This document shows, piece after piece, positions 1-8,858 of a stretch of DNA of 56,948 nucleotides. The notes under the pieces are model-generated. The model did no database searches, was not told the origin of the DNA, and saw only the letters and a list, made by a program, of their open reading frames with translations. The position numbers and the translations under genes are program-made. The stretch's first letter is position 1, and each line of letters opens with the position of its first letter. The DNA comes from Armatimonadaceae bacterium (GTDB lineage Bacteria; Armatimonadota; Armatimonadia; Armatimonadales; Armatimonadaceae): positions 1-56,948 of the forward strand of contig JAUJNC010000013.1 in assembly GCA_030446525.1 (NCBI GenBank). The letters run 5' to 3'.

Positions 1-2
1 CG

Positions 3-1271
3 GGCTCGACCTGGCACTGGAGCTACGCGCCGCTCGTCGCCCAGCGCCGCGCCGGCGTCGCCGCCGATCCCGCGGCGGCGGCCGACGTGGCCGCGTGGGA
101 GACCTGGCTTTCGCAGCGGATCGCCTGGGATAAGGCGAAGGCGGGCGGCGGCCCCGACGCGCCCCCGCCCGGTCCCATCCCGCCCTCGCTCCAGGAGGCG
201 CTCGGCGAGCCGCCGGCCCTGTTCGCCCGCGTCCGGCCCACCCGGTACACGGTCACCTTCGCCCCCGAGGACGGCGCGGCGCCTTTCGTCTACACCGACA
301 ACATCCCCTTCCCCGACCGCTACGCCTACTACCGCTCCGCGAACGGCGTCGTGCGGTACGGGCGGCCCGTCAAGGATTACGCCGGCGAGGAAAAAAAGCG
401 CGCCGAGGCTGTGTTCGCCCGCGCCGGCCGGGACGCCTTCGAGCGCAACGTTTTGCAGGCGGTGTCGCGGCTGGAAGGCGGCTTCGAGGCCGTCAACACT
501 TACGACACCGGCTGGGTGTCCATCGGGTTTATCCAGTTCATCGCGGCCCGCGAGGGGGGCGGATCGCTGGCCGCGGTCTTGCTGCAGCACAAGGCGAGCG
601 ACGGGCCGGACTTCCAGGCGACGTTCCGCCGCTTCGGCATCGACGTCGCGCCCGAGGGGATACTCGTGGCCGTGGACCCGGCCACTGGGGCGGAGCTGCG
701 CGGCGCGGACGCGGTCCAAAAGATCATCGACGACAAGCGTCTGACGGCGGTCTTCGAGCGCGCCGGCAGCCTCGACGGGTTCCGGCTCGCGCAGGTGCTC
801 GTCGCCCGCGCCCGCTACTGGCCCGGCGACGACCCGGTGACGGTGCCGATCACGACGGTCTACGAGCAGGCCGGGGGGCAGGCGGCGCCCCGGGCGCTGG
901 GCGTGTTCTGGGGCGCGGCGGACGCCGAGGCGCAGGCGCAGATCGCCCTGTCGCGGCAGGCGGAGCGGCAAAAGAGCGACCCGGCCTACCGCTGCTGGGC
1001 GGACACGCGGACGCTGACCGCGCGCGTGTCCGACCTGGTCCGTTCCGAGGCGGGCATGGCGACGCTGATGGACCGCAAGGTCAACCGCGGCAACATCCGC
1101 AGCATCGCCGACGCCGCCGCCGGCCTGATGCGCGAACACAAGCTCCTGAAGATCGAGACCCTCAGGTACTACGAGCGCGCCCTCGTCCAGGCCATGAAGT
1201 ACCGCGCCGACTTCCTGTCCGACCCGGCGCTCTCACAGCCGAAGACGGACGCCGCCGCAGCGAGCCGGTAG
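3..1271 (+). CDS. Lysozyme-like hypothetical protein, 5' end outside window
   Basis: The frame is open from the first bases of the window with no stop, and a GTG at 87 sits inside a plausible protein (upstream residues read TWHWSYAPLV), so I treat the gene as 5'-partial. Around residues 145-165 of the visible part, the stretch EGGFEAVNTYD is followed by VSIGFIQF. A Glu followed by a small-residue G-x-x-Q segment resembles the catalytic region of lysozyme-like transglycosylases and related peptidoglycan-acting proteins. That is similarity of pattern only; I do not recognise a named family. The C-terminal half is helical and charged with no transmembrane segment. There is no frame break. A small zinc-ribbon-like gene with its own promoter follows 54 bases later. 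Function is uncertain. Confidence 0.6.
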   Translation, partial: GSTWHWSYAPLVAQRRAGVAADPAAAADVAAWETWLSQRIAWDKAKAGGGPDAPPPGPIPPSLQEALGEPPALFARVRPTRYTVTFAPEDGAAPFVYTDNIPFPDRYAYYRSANGVVRYGRPVKDYAGEEKKRAEAVFARAGRDAFERNVLQAVSRLEGGFEAVNTYDTGWVSIGFIQFIAAREGGGSLAAVLLQHKASDGPDFQATFRRFGIDVAPEGILVAVDPATGAELRGADAVQKIIDDKRLTAVFERAGSLDGFRLAQVLVARARYWPGDDPVTVPITTVYEQAGGQAAPRALGVFWGAADAEAQAQIALSRQAERQKSDPAYRCWADTRTLTARVSDLVRSEAGMATLMDRKVNRGNIRSIADAAAGLMREHKLLKIETLRYYERALVQAMKYRADFLSDPALSQPKTDAAAASR

Positions 1272-1290
1272 ACAGGCAGCGCCGGGAGAC

Positions 1291-1319
1291 TTTGCCGGAA
1301 CCGCGTTTTACGGTATAGT
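1291..1319 (+). promoter_or_regulatory. Leaderless-type sigma70 promoter
   Basis: TATAGT at 1314-1319 lies exactly six bases before the ATG at 1326, and a TTGCCG-like -35 lies at 1292-1297. The predicted start of transcription would fall on or beside the start codon, and no ribosome binding site is visible between. The -10 to ATG geometry is nearly the same at 3810 and 54823. Confidence 0.5.
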
Positions 1320-1325
1320 GTGACA

Positions 1326-1739
1326 ATGAACCCGCAAGATGACGACGTCGCGCCGCTGCCGGGCACCCTCTGCACCCGGTACACCTGCTGCTCCAAGCCG
1401 ACCTGTCGCTGCCGGCAGGGGAGGCCGCACGGCCCCTACTACTACCGCGTGTGGCGGGAAGGCAGCCGGGTGCGCACGGCCTACGTCAAGCGCTCCGAGG
1501 TGGAAGCCGTGCGCGCCGCCTGCGCCGCTTATAAGCAAGCACAAACGCGGCTTCAGGATCTTCGCCAGGAACGCGAGCGGCTGACCCGATCGATCGCCAA
1601 CTCGTGGAGCGGCGCGGGCCAGAAGGCGGCCGGACGGACCGCCAAGAAGCTGCCCTGGGATATCGAGCTGTGTCCGGCGTGCGGCTACCTGTGGGGCAAG
1701 CACGCAGCCAACTGCCGCACGACGCGCAAAAAGAAGTAA
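1326..1739 (+). CDS. DUF6788-type small Cys-rich protein
   Basis: The 137-residue protein begins with a Cys cluster (LCTRYTCCSKPTCRCRQG) followed by HGPYYYRVWREG and a YVKRSEVEAVR segment, the layout I associate with the short DUF6788 proteins common near integrases and in GC-rich genomes. A second pair, CPACGYLWGKH, lies near the C-terminus and could bind zinc. The middle (residues 60-95) is a charged helix that may form a coiled coil. ATG 1326 is preferred to GTG 1320 because the -10 box overlaps the GTG context. Nucleic-acid binding is plausible from the Cys clusters and basic tail, but no activity is established for the family. Confidence 0.65.
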   Translation: MNPQDDDVAPLPGTLCTRYTCCSKPTCRCRQGRPHGPYYYRVWREGSRVRTAYVKRSEVEAVRAACAAYKQAQTRLQDLRQERERLTRSIANSWSGAGQKAAGRTAKKLPWDIELCPACGYLWGKHAANCRTTRKKK

Positions 1740-1799
1740 GCAAGCCAGCATTCTCGTGCCGCCGGCAGTCCGTCTCAAAGGCACGGAGGAGATTGGTCG

Positions 1800-2774
1800 A
1801 TGCCGTACGCCGCGTTCGATCGCCGTAAGCTGAAGATCCTGCCCCTGGCCGAGCGGGTCCACGACATGACCCTGGGGGACGTCCTGCCGCTGGATGCGCC
1901 GCTGCCGCCCTTCGACTGTCCCGACCTGCGGACCCTGGCCGACCGGATCGTGCGGGCGCGCCGGGCGGGGGGCGCGGTTATCCTGCTGATGGGGGCGCAC
2001 GTGCTGCGGCGCGGGGTGTCGCGCTTCCTGATCGACCTGATCGAGCGCGGCCTGGTCACGCTCGTCGGCATGAACGGGGCGGGGCCGATCCATGATTACG
2101 AGCTGGCGCTGGTCGGCGCGACCACGGAGCGCGTGGCCGACTACATCCGCACCGGGCAGTTCGGCCTGTGGCAAGAAACCGGCCGCATCAACGACGTCAT
2201 CCGGGAGGGCTGGGCGGAGGGCAGGGGCGTGGGGGAGGCGCTGGGCCGCGCCATCGCTGACGGCCCTTTCCCGCACAAGGAGGTCAGCGTTCTGGCGGCG
2301 GGCTGCCGGGCCGGCGTGCCCGTGACCGTGCACGTCGGCATCGGCTGCGACATCCTCCACGAGCACCCCAACTGCGACGGCGCGGCGCTGGGCGCGGCCT
2401 CGTACCAGGACTTCCTGGTCTTCGCCCAGGAAGTCACGCGGCTGGAGGGCGGCGTGCTGCTCAATGTCGGCAGCGCCGTGATGGGGCCGGAGGTATACCT
2501 GAAGGCGCTCGCGATGGCGCGCAACGTCGCCCGCCAGGAAGGGCGACAGATCACCCGCTTCACGACCGCCGTGTTCGATCTGCTGCCCCTGGGCCGCGGT
2601 GACTACCACCGCGAGGCGCCCAAAACCGACCCCCTGTACTACTACCGGCCTTACAAGACGATCCTGGTGCGCACAGTACAGGACGCCGGCGAAAGCTTCT
2701 ACATCCAGGGTGATCACCAGGCGACGATCCCCCACCTGTACCGCCAGATCCTGGAGGTCTGCCGTGACGCCTGA
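1800..2774 (+). CDS. Deoxyhypusine synthase-like protein
   Basis: A 324-residue intact protein. The segments ILLMGAHVLRRGVSRFLIDL, GMNGAGPIHDYELA and HVGIGCDILHEHPN match the layout of bacterial proteins annotated as deoxyhypusine synthase-like: a Rossmann-type NAD-binding core and a GAxHxxxxG opening. Bacteria lack eIF5A, so the true substrate is probably not the eIF5A lysine; some homologues act on polyamines. The catalytic lysine of true deoxyhypusine synthase is not evident to me. A GGAGGAG ribosome binding site precedes ATG 1800. The stop overlaps the GTG of the next gene, a PfkB sugar kinase, by 11 bases, so the two are translationally coupled and may act in one pathway. Confidence 0.6.
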   Translation: MPYAAFDRRKLKILPLAERVHDMTLGDVLPLDAPLPPFDCPDLRTLADRIVRARRAGGAVILLMGAHVLRRGVSRFLIDLIERGLVTLVGMNGAGPIHDYELALVGATTERVADYIRTGQFGLWQETGRINDVIREGWAEGRGVGEALGRAIADGPFPHKEVSVLAAGCRAGVPVTVHVGIGCDILHEHPNCDGAALGAASYQDFLVFAQEVTRLEGGVLLNVGSAVMGPEVYLKALAMARNVARQEGRQITRFTTAVFDLLPLGRGDYHREAPKTDPLYYYRPYKTILVRTVQDAGESFYIQGDHQATIPHLYRQILEVCRDA

Positions 2775-3790
2775 GCGGCTCGAGCAGATTCTGGGCGGCT
2801 TCGACGCGGCGCGCATCCTGGTCGTCGGCGACCTGTTTCTGGATAAGTATCTGCTGATCGACCCGTCGCGGGCCGAGACGTCGCTGGAAACGGGACTCGA
2901 GGCGCATCAGGTGGTCGAGGTCCGCACCAGCCCCGGCGCGGCGGGCACCGTCGTCGCCAACCTGACGGCGCTGGGCGTCGGCTTTGTCGGCGTGGCGAGC
3001 GTGCTCGGCGACGACGGCGAGGGCTATGACCTGAGGCGCGGGCTGGAGCGCCTGCGGGCCGTCTCTTTCCCCGTCATCGCGCCGGGTCGTCTGACGCCCA
3101 CCTACACCAAGCCGATGCGCCTCATGCCGGGCGGCCCGGCCGTCGAGATGAACCGGCTGGACCACAAGAACCGCGCGCCGCTCCCCAAGGACGCGGAAGC
3201 GCGGGTGATCGAAGTCCTTCGCCAGCACGTGGGGGGCGTGGGCGCCGTGATCGTGGCCGATCAGGTCGAGGAGCCCGACTGCGGGGTCGTCACCGGCGCG
3301 GTGCGGGAGGAGTTGTCCCGGCTCGCACGGGACCACCCCCGGGTGGTCTTCTTCGCCGACTCGCGGGCGCGCATCGGCCTCTTTCGCGGCTGCATCGTCA
3401 AGCCGAATAGGCGAGAGGCGGTGATCGCCGGGGATTCCGACCGGGGGCGCGCCCGTCCACCGCGACCACGCCGAGGCGGCCGCGCGGGCGCTCGCGGCGC
3501 GAACCGGGCGTCCCGTGTTCCTGACGCTGGGCGAGGAGGGGATGACGCTGGTCGACGGGGACGAGCGGACGCGCGTGCCGGGCATCCCCGTCGCCGCACC
3601 GGTCGACCCCGTCGGCGCCGGGGACAGCGCGACCGCGGGGATCGTCGCCGCGCTTTGCTGCGGCGCGAGCCTCGTCGAGGCGGCACAGGTGGGGAACCTG
3701 GTCGCGTCGCTCACGGTCCAGCAGCTGGGCACGACGGGCACGACGACCCGCCACGAGGTGCTGCGACAGTGGACGCGGTACCCGCATTGA
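2764..3790 (+). CDS. PfkB/ribokinase-family kinase (one frameshift)
   Basis: The gene starts at GTG 2764 inside the end of the upstream gene. N-terminal VVGDLFLDKYL and the glycine pair in SPGAAGTVVANL are PfkB signature 1; the C-terminal DPVGAGDSATAGIV is signature 2 with the catalytic Asp of the GAGD motif. The layout resembles the sugar kinase (RfaE/HldE N-domain) branch. The frame changes once near 3435-3450; the coding frame resumes as IPTGGAPV and runs to the stop at 3790. Both signatures are present, so the break is more likely an error than a dead gene. The likely role is phosphorylation of a sugar or nucleoside linked to the upstream deoxyhypusine synthase-like protein. The substrate is unknown. 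Confidence 0.75.
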
Positions 3791-3815
3791 CACCCCGGCG
3801 GGGGGCGGCTATAAT
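3787..3815 (+). promoter_or_regulatory. Perfect consensus sigma70 promoter, leaderless geometry
   Basis: TTGACA (3787-3792), a 17-base spacer and TATAAT (3810-3815) match the sigma70 consensus exactly. The ATG of the metallo-hydrolase gene follows after only five bases, so transcription should start at or within a base or two of the start codon. The -35 box overlaps the last codon and stop of the upstream kinase gene. Confidence 0.8.
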
Positions 3816-3820
3816 CAGAC

Positions 3821-4636
3821 ATGCCTTCCGCCTCGCCAGCGTTTTCCGTCACCTTCCTCGGGACCGGGACCTCGACCGGCATCCCGATGATCGGGTGTGA
3901 CTGCGCGGTCTGTGCGTCGCCGAACCCGAAAAACAAGCGGACGCGCCCGTCGATCCTGGTGGGGGTCGAGACCGCCGAGGGGACGCGGAACCTGCTGGTG
4001 GACACGACGCCGGAGATGCGCCTGCAGATGCTCGCCGCGGGCGTCGGGCGGATCGAGGCCGTCCTGATGACACACACCCACGCCGACCACATCTTCGGCA
4101 TGGACGACATCCGCCAGTTCAACTTCCGGCACAAGATGCCGATGCCGATCCACGGCACGGCGCCGGCCTGGACCATCTGCGCCGCGTCTTCGACTACTGC
4201 TTCCTGGAGACCCAGGCCGGGGGCGGCAAGCCCCAGGGCTCGAACTCCGCGAGATACACCCGTTCGAGCCGCTGCGCCTTCTCGGCCTGGACATCCTGCC
4301 GCTCACCGTGCTGCACGGAAGCCTGCCGGTCGTCGCCTACAAGTTCGGCGCCGCGTTCGCCTACGTCACCGACGTTTCGTGCATACCGGATGGGACGCGC
4401 CGCACCTGCGCGGGCTGGACACCCTGGTGCTGGGGACGGTGCGCTACGACCCGCACCCGACGCACTTCGGCCTCTACCAGGCGCTCGAGGAGGTCGCCGA
4501 CCTGGCGCCGCGCCGCGCGTACTTCACCCACCTGTCGCACCACTTCGACCACGACCGGGTGAGCGCCGGTTCGCCGCCCCACGTCGCGCTCGCCCATGAC
4601 GGCCTCCGGCTGCCGTTCGCCGGGGCCGGGCGTTGA
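3821..4636 (+). CDS. PhnP-like metallo-beta-lactamase-fold hydrolase (frameshifts)
   Basis: The N-terminus reads VTFLGTGTSTGIPMIGCDC, and residues 75-95 carry LMTHTHADHIFGMDD, the HxHxDH metal motif of the MBL fold; the GxGTSxGxP opening is that of PhnP-like phosphodiesterases. Two frame changes, near 4165 and 4385, separate the N-terminal part, a middle part (LTVLHGSLPVVAYKFGAAFA, YVTDVSCIPDG) and the C-terminal part containing FTHLSHHFDHD, which supplies late metal ligands. All parts are collinear with the family, so the gene is probably intact in the organism. The likely reaction is cleavage of a cyclic nucleotide or phosphoribosyl cyclic phosphate. It has a consensus leaderless promoter of its own and overlaps the next gene by four bases. 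Confidence 0.75.
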   Translation: MPSASPAFSVTFLGTGTSTGIPMIGCDCAVCASPNPKNKRTRPSILVGVETAEGTRNLLVDTTPEMRLQMLAAGVGRIEAVLMTHTHADHIFGMDDIRQFNFRHKMPMPIHGTAPAWTICAASSTTASWRPRPGAASPRARTPRDTPVRAAAPSRPGHPAAHRAARKPAGRRLQVRRRVRLRHRRFVHTGWDAPHLRGLDTLVLGTVRYDPHPTHFGLYQALEEVADLAPRRAYFTHLSHHFDHDRVSAGSPPHVALAHDGLRLPFAGAGR

Positions 4637-5948
4637 CCTTCACGCCGCGGTTCTTCGCGCTCGTCGCCCTCGGGCTCGTGCCGCTCGCCCTGTCGGCCCT
4701 TTACCCGCCACTCGCCCTGCTGGGCGCCCTGTGGAACCTCGGCGTGGGCGCGGCCACCCTGCTCGATTATCTGTGCATGCCCCGGCCCGAGGAGGCGCTC
4801 GCCGCACGGCGCATGGTGGACGACGCGCTGTCTGTAGCCACGACCAACGAGGTCGGGGTGCGCGTCCCGCAACGAAACGGCGGCACGCCTGCGGGCGACC
4901 GTGCGCGACGAGCCGCCGCCGGAGTTCGAGGTAACCGGCGGGGCGCGCCAGGCCGACCTGGCGCTGGCGCCGTATGCCGTGACCACCCTGCGCTACCGCG
5001 TCACGCCCGCGCGCGGCAATTTCTCGTTCGGCGATGTCTACGTCCGCGTCGCCGGCCGCCTGGGGCCGGTGGTGCGCCAGGGCCGCTCGCCGGCCGCGGC
5101 GTCCGTGCCCGTCCTGCCGAACCTGCGGGCCGTGGGCGACTACGAGGCTGATGGTGCGGCGCGCGCATCTGGTCAAGACGGGGGCGCGCCGGACGCGGGT
5201 CACGGGCGTGGGGCGGGAGTTCGCGGCCCTGCGCGACTACACGCCCGACGACGAGTTCCGGGTGATCGACTGGAAGGCGACGGCGCGCCGGGGCAAGGTG
5301 ACCTCGCGCACGTTCGAGGCCGAGCGCTCGCAGGACGTGCTCCTGCTGATCGACCTGGGGCGCCTGATGCGCCAGGAGGTCGCGCACACGCAGAAGCTGG
5401 ACCACGTCGTCAGCGCCGCCCTGATGCTCGCCCACGTCGCCGCCGAGGCCGACGACCGGGTCGGGCTGCTGACGTTCGCGGACGAGGCTCTGCGCCTGGC
5501 TGCTGCCGCGCCGGGGCCGCGCCCAGGCGACCGACATCCTCCGCGCCCTTTACGCCGCCCGCGCCGAGCCCTCGAGTCCGACTACCGCGCCGCGTTCCCG
5601 TTTCTGGCCGCCCGCTGGCGCAAGCGCTCGCTGGCGGTCCTCTTCACCGACGTCGCCGACCCGGAATCCTCCGCCGTTCTCCTGGCCGAGATCGCGCAGG
5701 CTCGCGTCCGCGCACCTGGTCGTCTGCGTGCTCGTGCGCGACCCGCTGGTATCGCGCGCGCGGCAGATGCCCGAGGACGCCGCCCGGGTCTACGAGAAAG
5801 CCGTCGCCGAGGAGGTCCTTGCCGACCGGCGGCGCGCGCTGGGTATACTATTCGGCGGGGCGTGCTCCTCGTCGACGCCGAGCCGCAGGAGCTTTCGGCG
5901 GAACTCGTGGCGCGGTATCTAACGGTAAAAAGCCGGGCGCTGTTGTAG
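4633..5948 (+). CDS. DUF58 domain protein (several frameshifts)
   Basis: The protein opens with two hydrophobic helices (residues 5-50), then an Ig-like stretch and the DUF58 core: VGREFAALRDYTPDDEFRVI and DWKATARRGK are its hallmark, followed by a vWA-like part (VLLLIDLGRLM). Frame changes occur near 4865, 5147, 5515, 5560, 5700 and 5840, and all pieces are collinear with DUF58 proteins. Two changes (5147 and 5700) are one extra G inside an AGCT. DUF58 proteins usually sit beside a MoxR ATPase and build or fold envelope complexes; no MoxR gene is in the window. TTG 4633 overlaps the previous stop. Confidence 0.7.
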
Positions 5949-5957
5949 GGGGTAGGT

Positions 5958-6299
<342 letters not shown>

Positions 6300-6312
6300 C
6301 CTCACCCCCCCG

Positions 6313-6392
6313 GCTCCCTTTCCTGTGAGGAGAGGGGGAGCTAAGGGTCGGGGGTTTTGTGTAACACCGTTCCCTCTCCCGCAGGGAGAGGG
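6313..6392 (+). repeat. Two adjacent hairpins after the HIT gene
   Basis: An imperfect inverted repeat (GCTCCC near 6313 against GGGAGC ending 6341) is followed by a perfect 9-bp stem: CCCTCTCCC at 6372-6380, loop GCA, GGGAGAGGG at 6384-6392. Such CCCTCTCC/GGAGAGGG palindromes are often dispersed intergenic repeats in GC-rich genomes and could also end transcription. No T-run follows. Confidence 0.5.
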
Positions 6393-6407
6393 GCTAGGGG
6401 AGGGTAA

Positions 6408-6603
6408 ATGGACGACAAGCACACGCCGCTCGCGGCGCGCGTTTTTGAAGCGGGCGGGTGCCGACGCCGTTTCCACGGGCGCGAAGCTCGTGCCCGGTAT
6501 GGCGGCGGCCAGGAGGCCCTGCAGCGGAAGGACGCCGCCGGCCCGGACGGCTCGCGCGAAGACAACCCGCAGCCGGGCGCTCCGGATCAGGAGCCGGCCG
6601 TGA
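6408..6603 (+). other. Possible small Tat-signal ORF, frameshifted
   Basis: ATG 6408 opens MDDKHTPL. In the neighbouring frame the same DNA continues as SRRAFLKRAGADAVSTGA, which looks like a twin-arginine signal peptide, so a single indel near 6430 would give a short exported protein ending at 6603. The remainder is basic, low in complexity and unrecognised. It could equally be noncoding sequence before the phosphatase gene. Low confidence. Confidence 0.25.
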
Positions 6604-6673
6604 CCGCGCCCGTGAAGCGGGCGGCTGCGGACCCTCGCTTTTTTCGGGAAGCACCGGAAGGGCTGACCGCGCC

Positions 6674-7458
6674 ATGGCCGAACCGTCCCTGCGCAATCTG
6701 CTGGATGTGGCGATGGAGGCGGCCTACGTCGCCGGGCGGCGCACGCTGGCCTACTTCCAGACCGGCGTGCGTCCCGACGCCAAGCCGGACAACACGCCGG
6801 TCACGATCGCCGACCGCGAGGCCGAGGTGATCCTGCGCGAGCGCATCGGCCGCGCCTTTCCCGACCACGGCATCCTGGGCGAGGAAGGGGCGAGACGCCG
6901 GGCACCGCACCCTACCGCTGGATACTGGCCCCGATCGACGGCACCATGCCGTTCGTCGCCGGCGTGCCTCTGTACGGGGTGCTGGTCGGGGTCGAGGTGC
7001 GGGGCGAGCCGGCGGTGGGCGTCGTCTATCTGCCCGCGCTGGACGAGATGGTGGCCGCCGCCGCCGGCCTGGGGTGCGCCCGGAACGGCCGCCCGTGCCA
7101 CGTCTCCTCCACAGACCGCCTGGAGGACGCCCTGCTCGTCACCAGCTCCGTATCCGCCTGCCAGGCCCGCTCCGGCGCCTACGACCGTCTCGCCGCCGCC
7201 ACGCGCCTCGAGCGCACCTGGGGCGACTGCTACGGCTACGTGCTGGTGGCGACCGGCCGCGCCGACGTCATGCTCGACCCGGAGATGAACCCGTGGGACT
7301 GCGCCCCGCTCCTGCCCATCCTGCGCGAGGCGGGCGGCCACTTCGCCGACTGGAAGGGCACCCCCACGATCTGGGGCGGCGACGCTTTCGCCACCAACGC
7401 CCCGCTCTTCGAACCCGTTCGGGACATATTACGTTCGGAGAATCGCCGCGATGGGTGA
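6674..7458 (+). CDS. Inositol-monophosphatase family phosphatase (one frameshift)
   Basis: ATG 6674 begins MAEPSLRNLLDVAMEAAYVAG. The FIG/IMPase metal site is visible: PDHGILGEE (motif Glu), then after a lost G near 6893, WILAPIDGT (the D-G-T motif) and late MNPWDCAPLLPILREAGG (the W-D metal site). About 261 residues, normal for the family. The wording around WILAPIDGT and the C-terminal W-D segment resemble HisN-type histidinol phosphatases, but no his genes are near, so the substrate (inositol, histidinol or sugar phosphate) stays open. The shift is a single G lost from a GGGGG run. Confidence 0.75.
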
Positions 7459-7490
7459 TGCCGCGCCGGGGGGTGAGGGCCTCCTAGCCT

Positions 7491-8816
7491 ATGCCTAACC
7501 TGCCCGCCTTTCGCACACGCATACCCGGCCCCAGGTCGCGCGAACTCGCCGCGGAGCTGCGCCGCTGGGAGAGCGCCAACGTCACCTACGTCGACCCGGA
7601 GGGGCGTTTCCCCGTCTTCTGGGAGTCCGCCGCCGGCTGTTTGGTGACTGATGTCGATGGCAATACCTTCCTCGATCTGACGGCGGCCTTCGGCGTGGCG
7701 ACGGTGGGGCACACGAACCCGCGGGTCGCGAGGGCGGTGGCGGCACAGGCGGCAAAACTTATACACGGCATGGGCGATGTTCATCCTGCCGCCATCAAAG
7801 TGGAACTCGCCCGAAAGATCGCGGAGAAGGCGCCGGGCGACCTGGGCCGCTGTCTGTTCGGTTCGGACGGGGCGGATGCGGTCGAGGCAGCGCTCAAGAC
7901 CGCCTGCCTTTACACGGGCAAGCCGGGTGTCCTTGCCTTCACCGGCGGCTACCACGGACTCACGTACGGCGCGCTCGCCGTCACGAGCCGCGCGGATTTT
8001 CGCGACCCCTTCCTGGGTCAATTGCCCCGATTCGCGCGCCACGTCCCCTACGCCGATCCGCGCGCCTGCCCCGCCGGCTGCGGCGAACGCTGCACGCTGT
8101 CTTGCTTAGGTTTCGTCCGGCAAGCTTTACAGGACGAGAGTATCGGCGCCGTGATCGTGGAGCCGATCCAGGGACGGGGGGGCATCGTCGAGCCGCCGCC
8201 GGGGTGGCTTCGGGGCCTTCGGCGGCTGTGCGACGAGCACGGCGTCCTGCTGATCGCCGACGAGATCTTCACCGGCTGGGGGCGCACCGGCGAGTGGTTC
8301 GCCTGCGACGCGGAGGGCGTGGTGCCGGATATCCTGTGCGTGGGCAAGGCGATGGGCGGGGGCTTCCCGATCTCGGCGTGCGTCGCGCGCCCGCACGTCA
8401 TGGCCGCCTGGGGCGAGAGCCGGGGCGAGGCGCTGCACACGTCCACGTTCCTCGGGTCGCCGCTCGGCTCGGCGGCGGCGCTGGCGGCGATCGCCGAGCT
8501 GGAGGAGCGCGACCTGCCGGGCCGCGCGCGGGCGGTCGGCGCCTACTTCAAAGACCGGCTGCGGGAGCTTGCGGCGCGGCACCCCGACGCCGTCGCCGAG
8601 GTGCGCGGGCGCGGGCTGATGCTGGGCATCCGCCTGACCTGCGCCGCGCTCGCCCTGCGGCTCGTCTACGACCTCCTCGCGCGCGGCGTCATCGTCCTGC
8701 CGGCCGGCTCCGGCGACGTGCTGGAGTTCGTCCCGCCGCTGGTCATCGAGCGCGAGCAGATCGACTGGGCGGTGGGGGAGATAGACGCGGCGCTGGCAAA
8801 GGCGTTAACCGGTTGA
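7491..8816 (+). CDS. Class III PLP-dependent aminotransferase
   Basis: An uninterrupted 441-residue protein. The class III fold is shown by FGSDGADAVEAALK and TGGYHGLTYGAL, then LLIADEIFTGWGRTGEWFA (the Asp that contacts the PLP pyridine) and CVGKAMGGGFPISA, in which the Lys forms the Schiff base; HTSTFLGSPLG is the second substrate-loop motif. It most resembles 4-aminobutyrate/ornithine-type or diaminobutyrate aminotransferases. A Cys-rich insert (CPAGCGERCTLSC, residues about 187-199) is unusual and could bind a metal. It stands 32 bases after the phosphatase gene and faces the sulfatase gene convergently. The amino donor is not predictable from sequence. Confidence 0.85.
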   Translation: MPNLPAFRTRIPGPRSRELAAELRRWESANVTYVDPEGRFPVFWESAAGCLVTDVDGNTFLDLTAAFGVATVGHTNPRVARAVAAQAAKLIHGMGDVHPAAIKVELARKIAEKAPGDLGRCLFGSDGADAVEAALKTACLYTGKPGVLAFTGGYHGLTYGALAVTSRADFRDPFLGQLPRFARHVPYADPRACPAGCGERCTLSCLGFVRQALQDESIGAVIVEPIQGRGGIVEPPPGWLRGLRRLCDEHGVLLIADEIFTGWGRTGEWFACDAEGVVPDILCVGKAMGGGFPISACVARPHVMAAWGESRGEALHTSTFLGSPLGSAAALAAIAELEERDLPGRARAVGAYFKDRLRELAARHPDAVAEVRGRGLMLGIRLTCAALALRLVYDLLARGVIVLPAGSGDVLEFVPPLVIEREQIDWAVGEIDAALAKALTG

Positions 8817-8858
8817 AAGGGCGCCGCGCCGGAGACCAGCCTCCATCCGGACCTCCCG

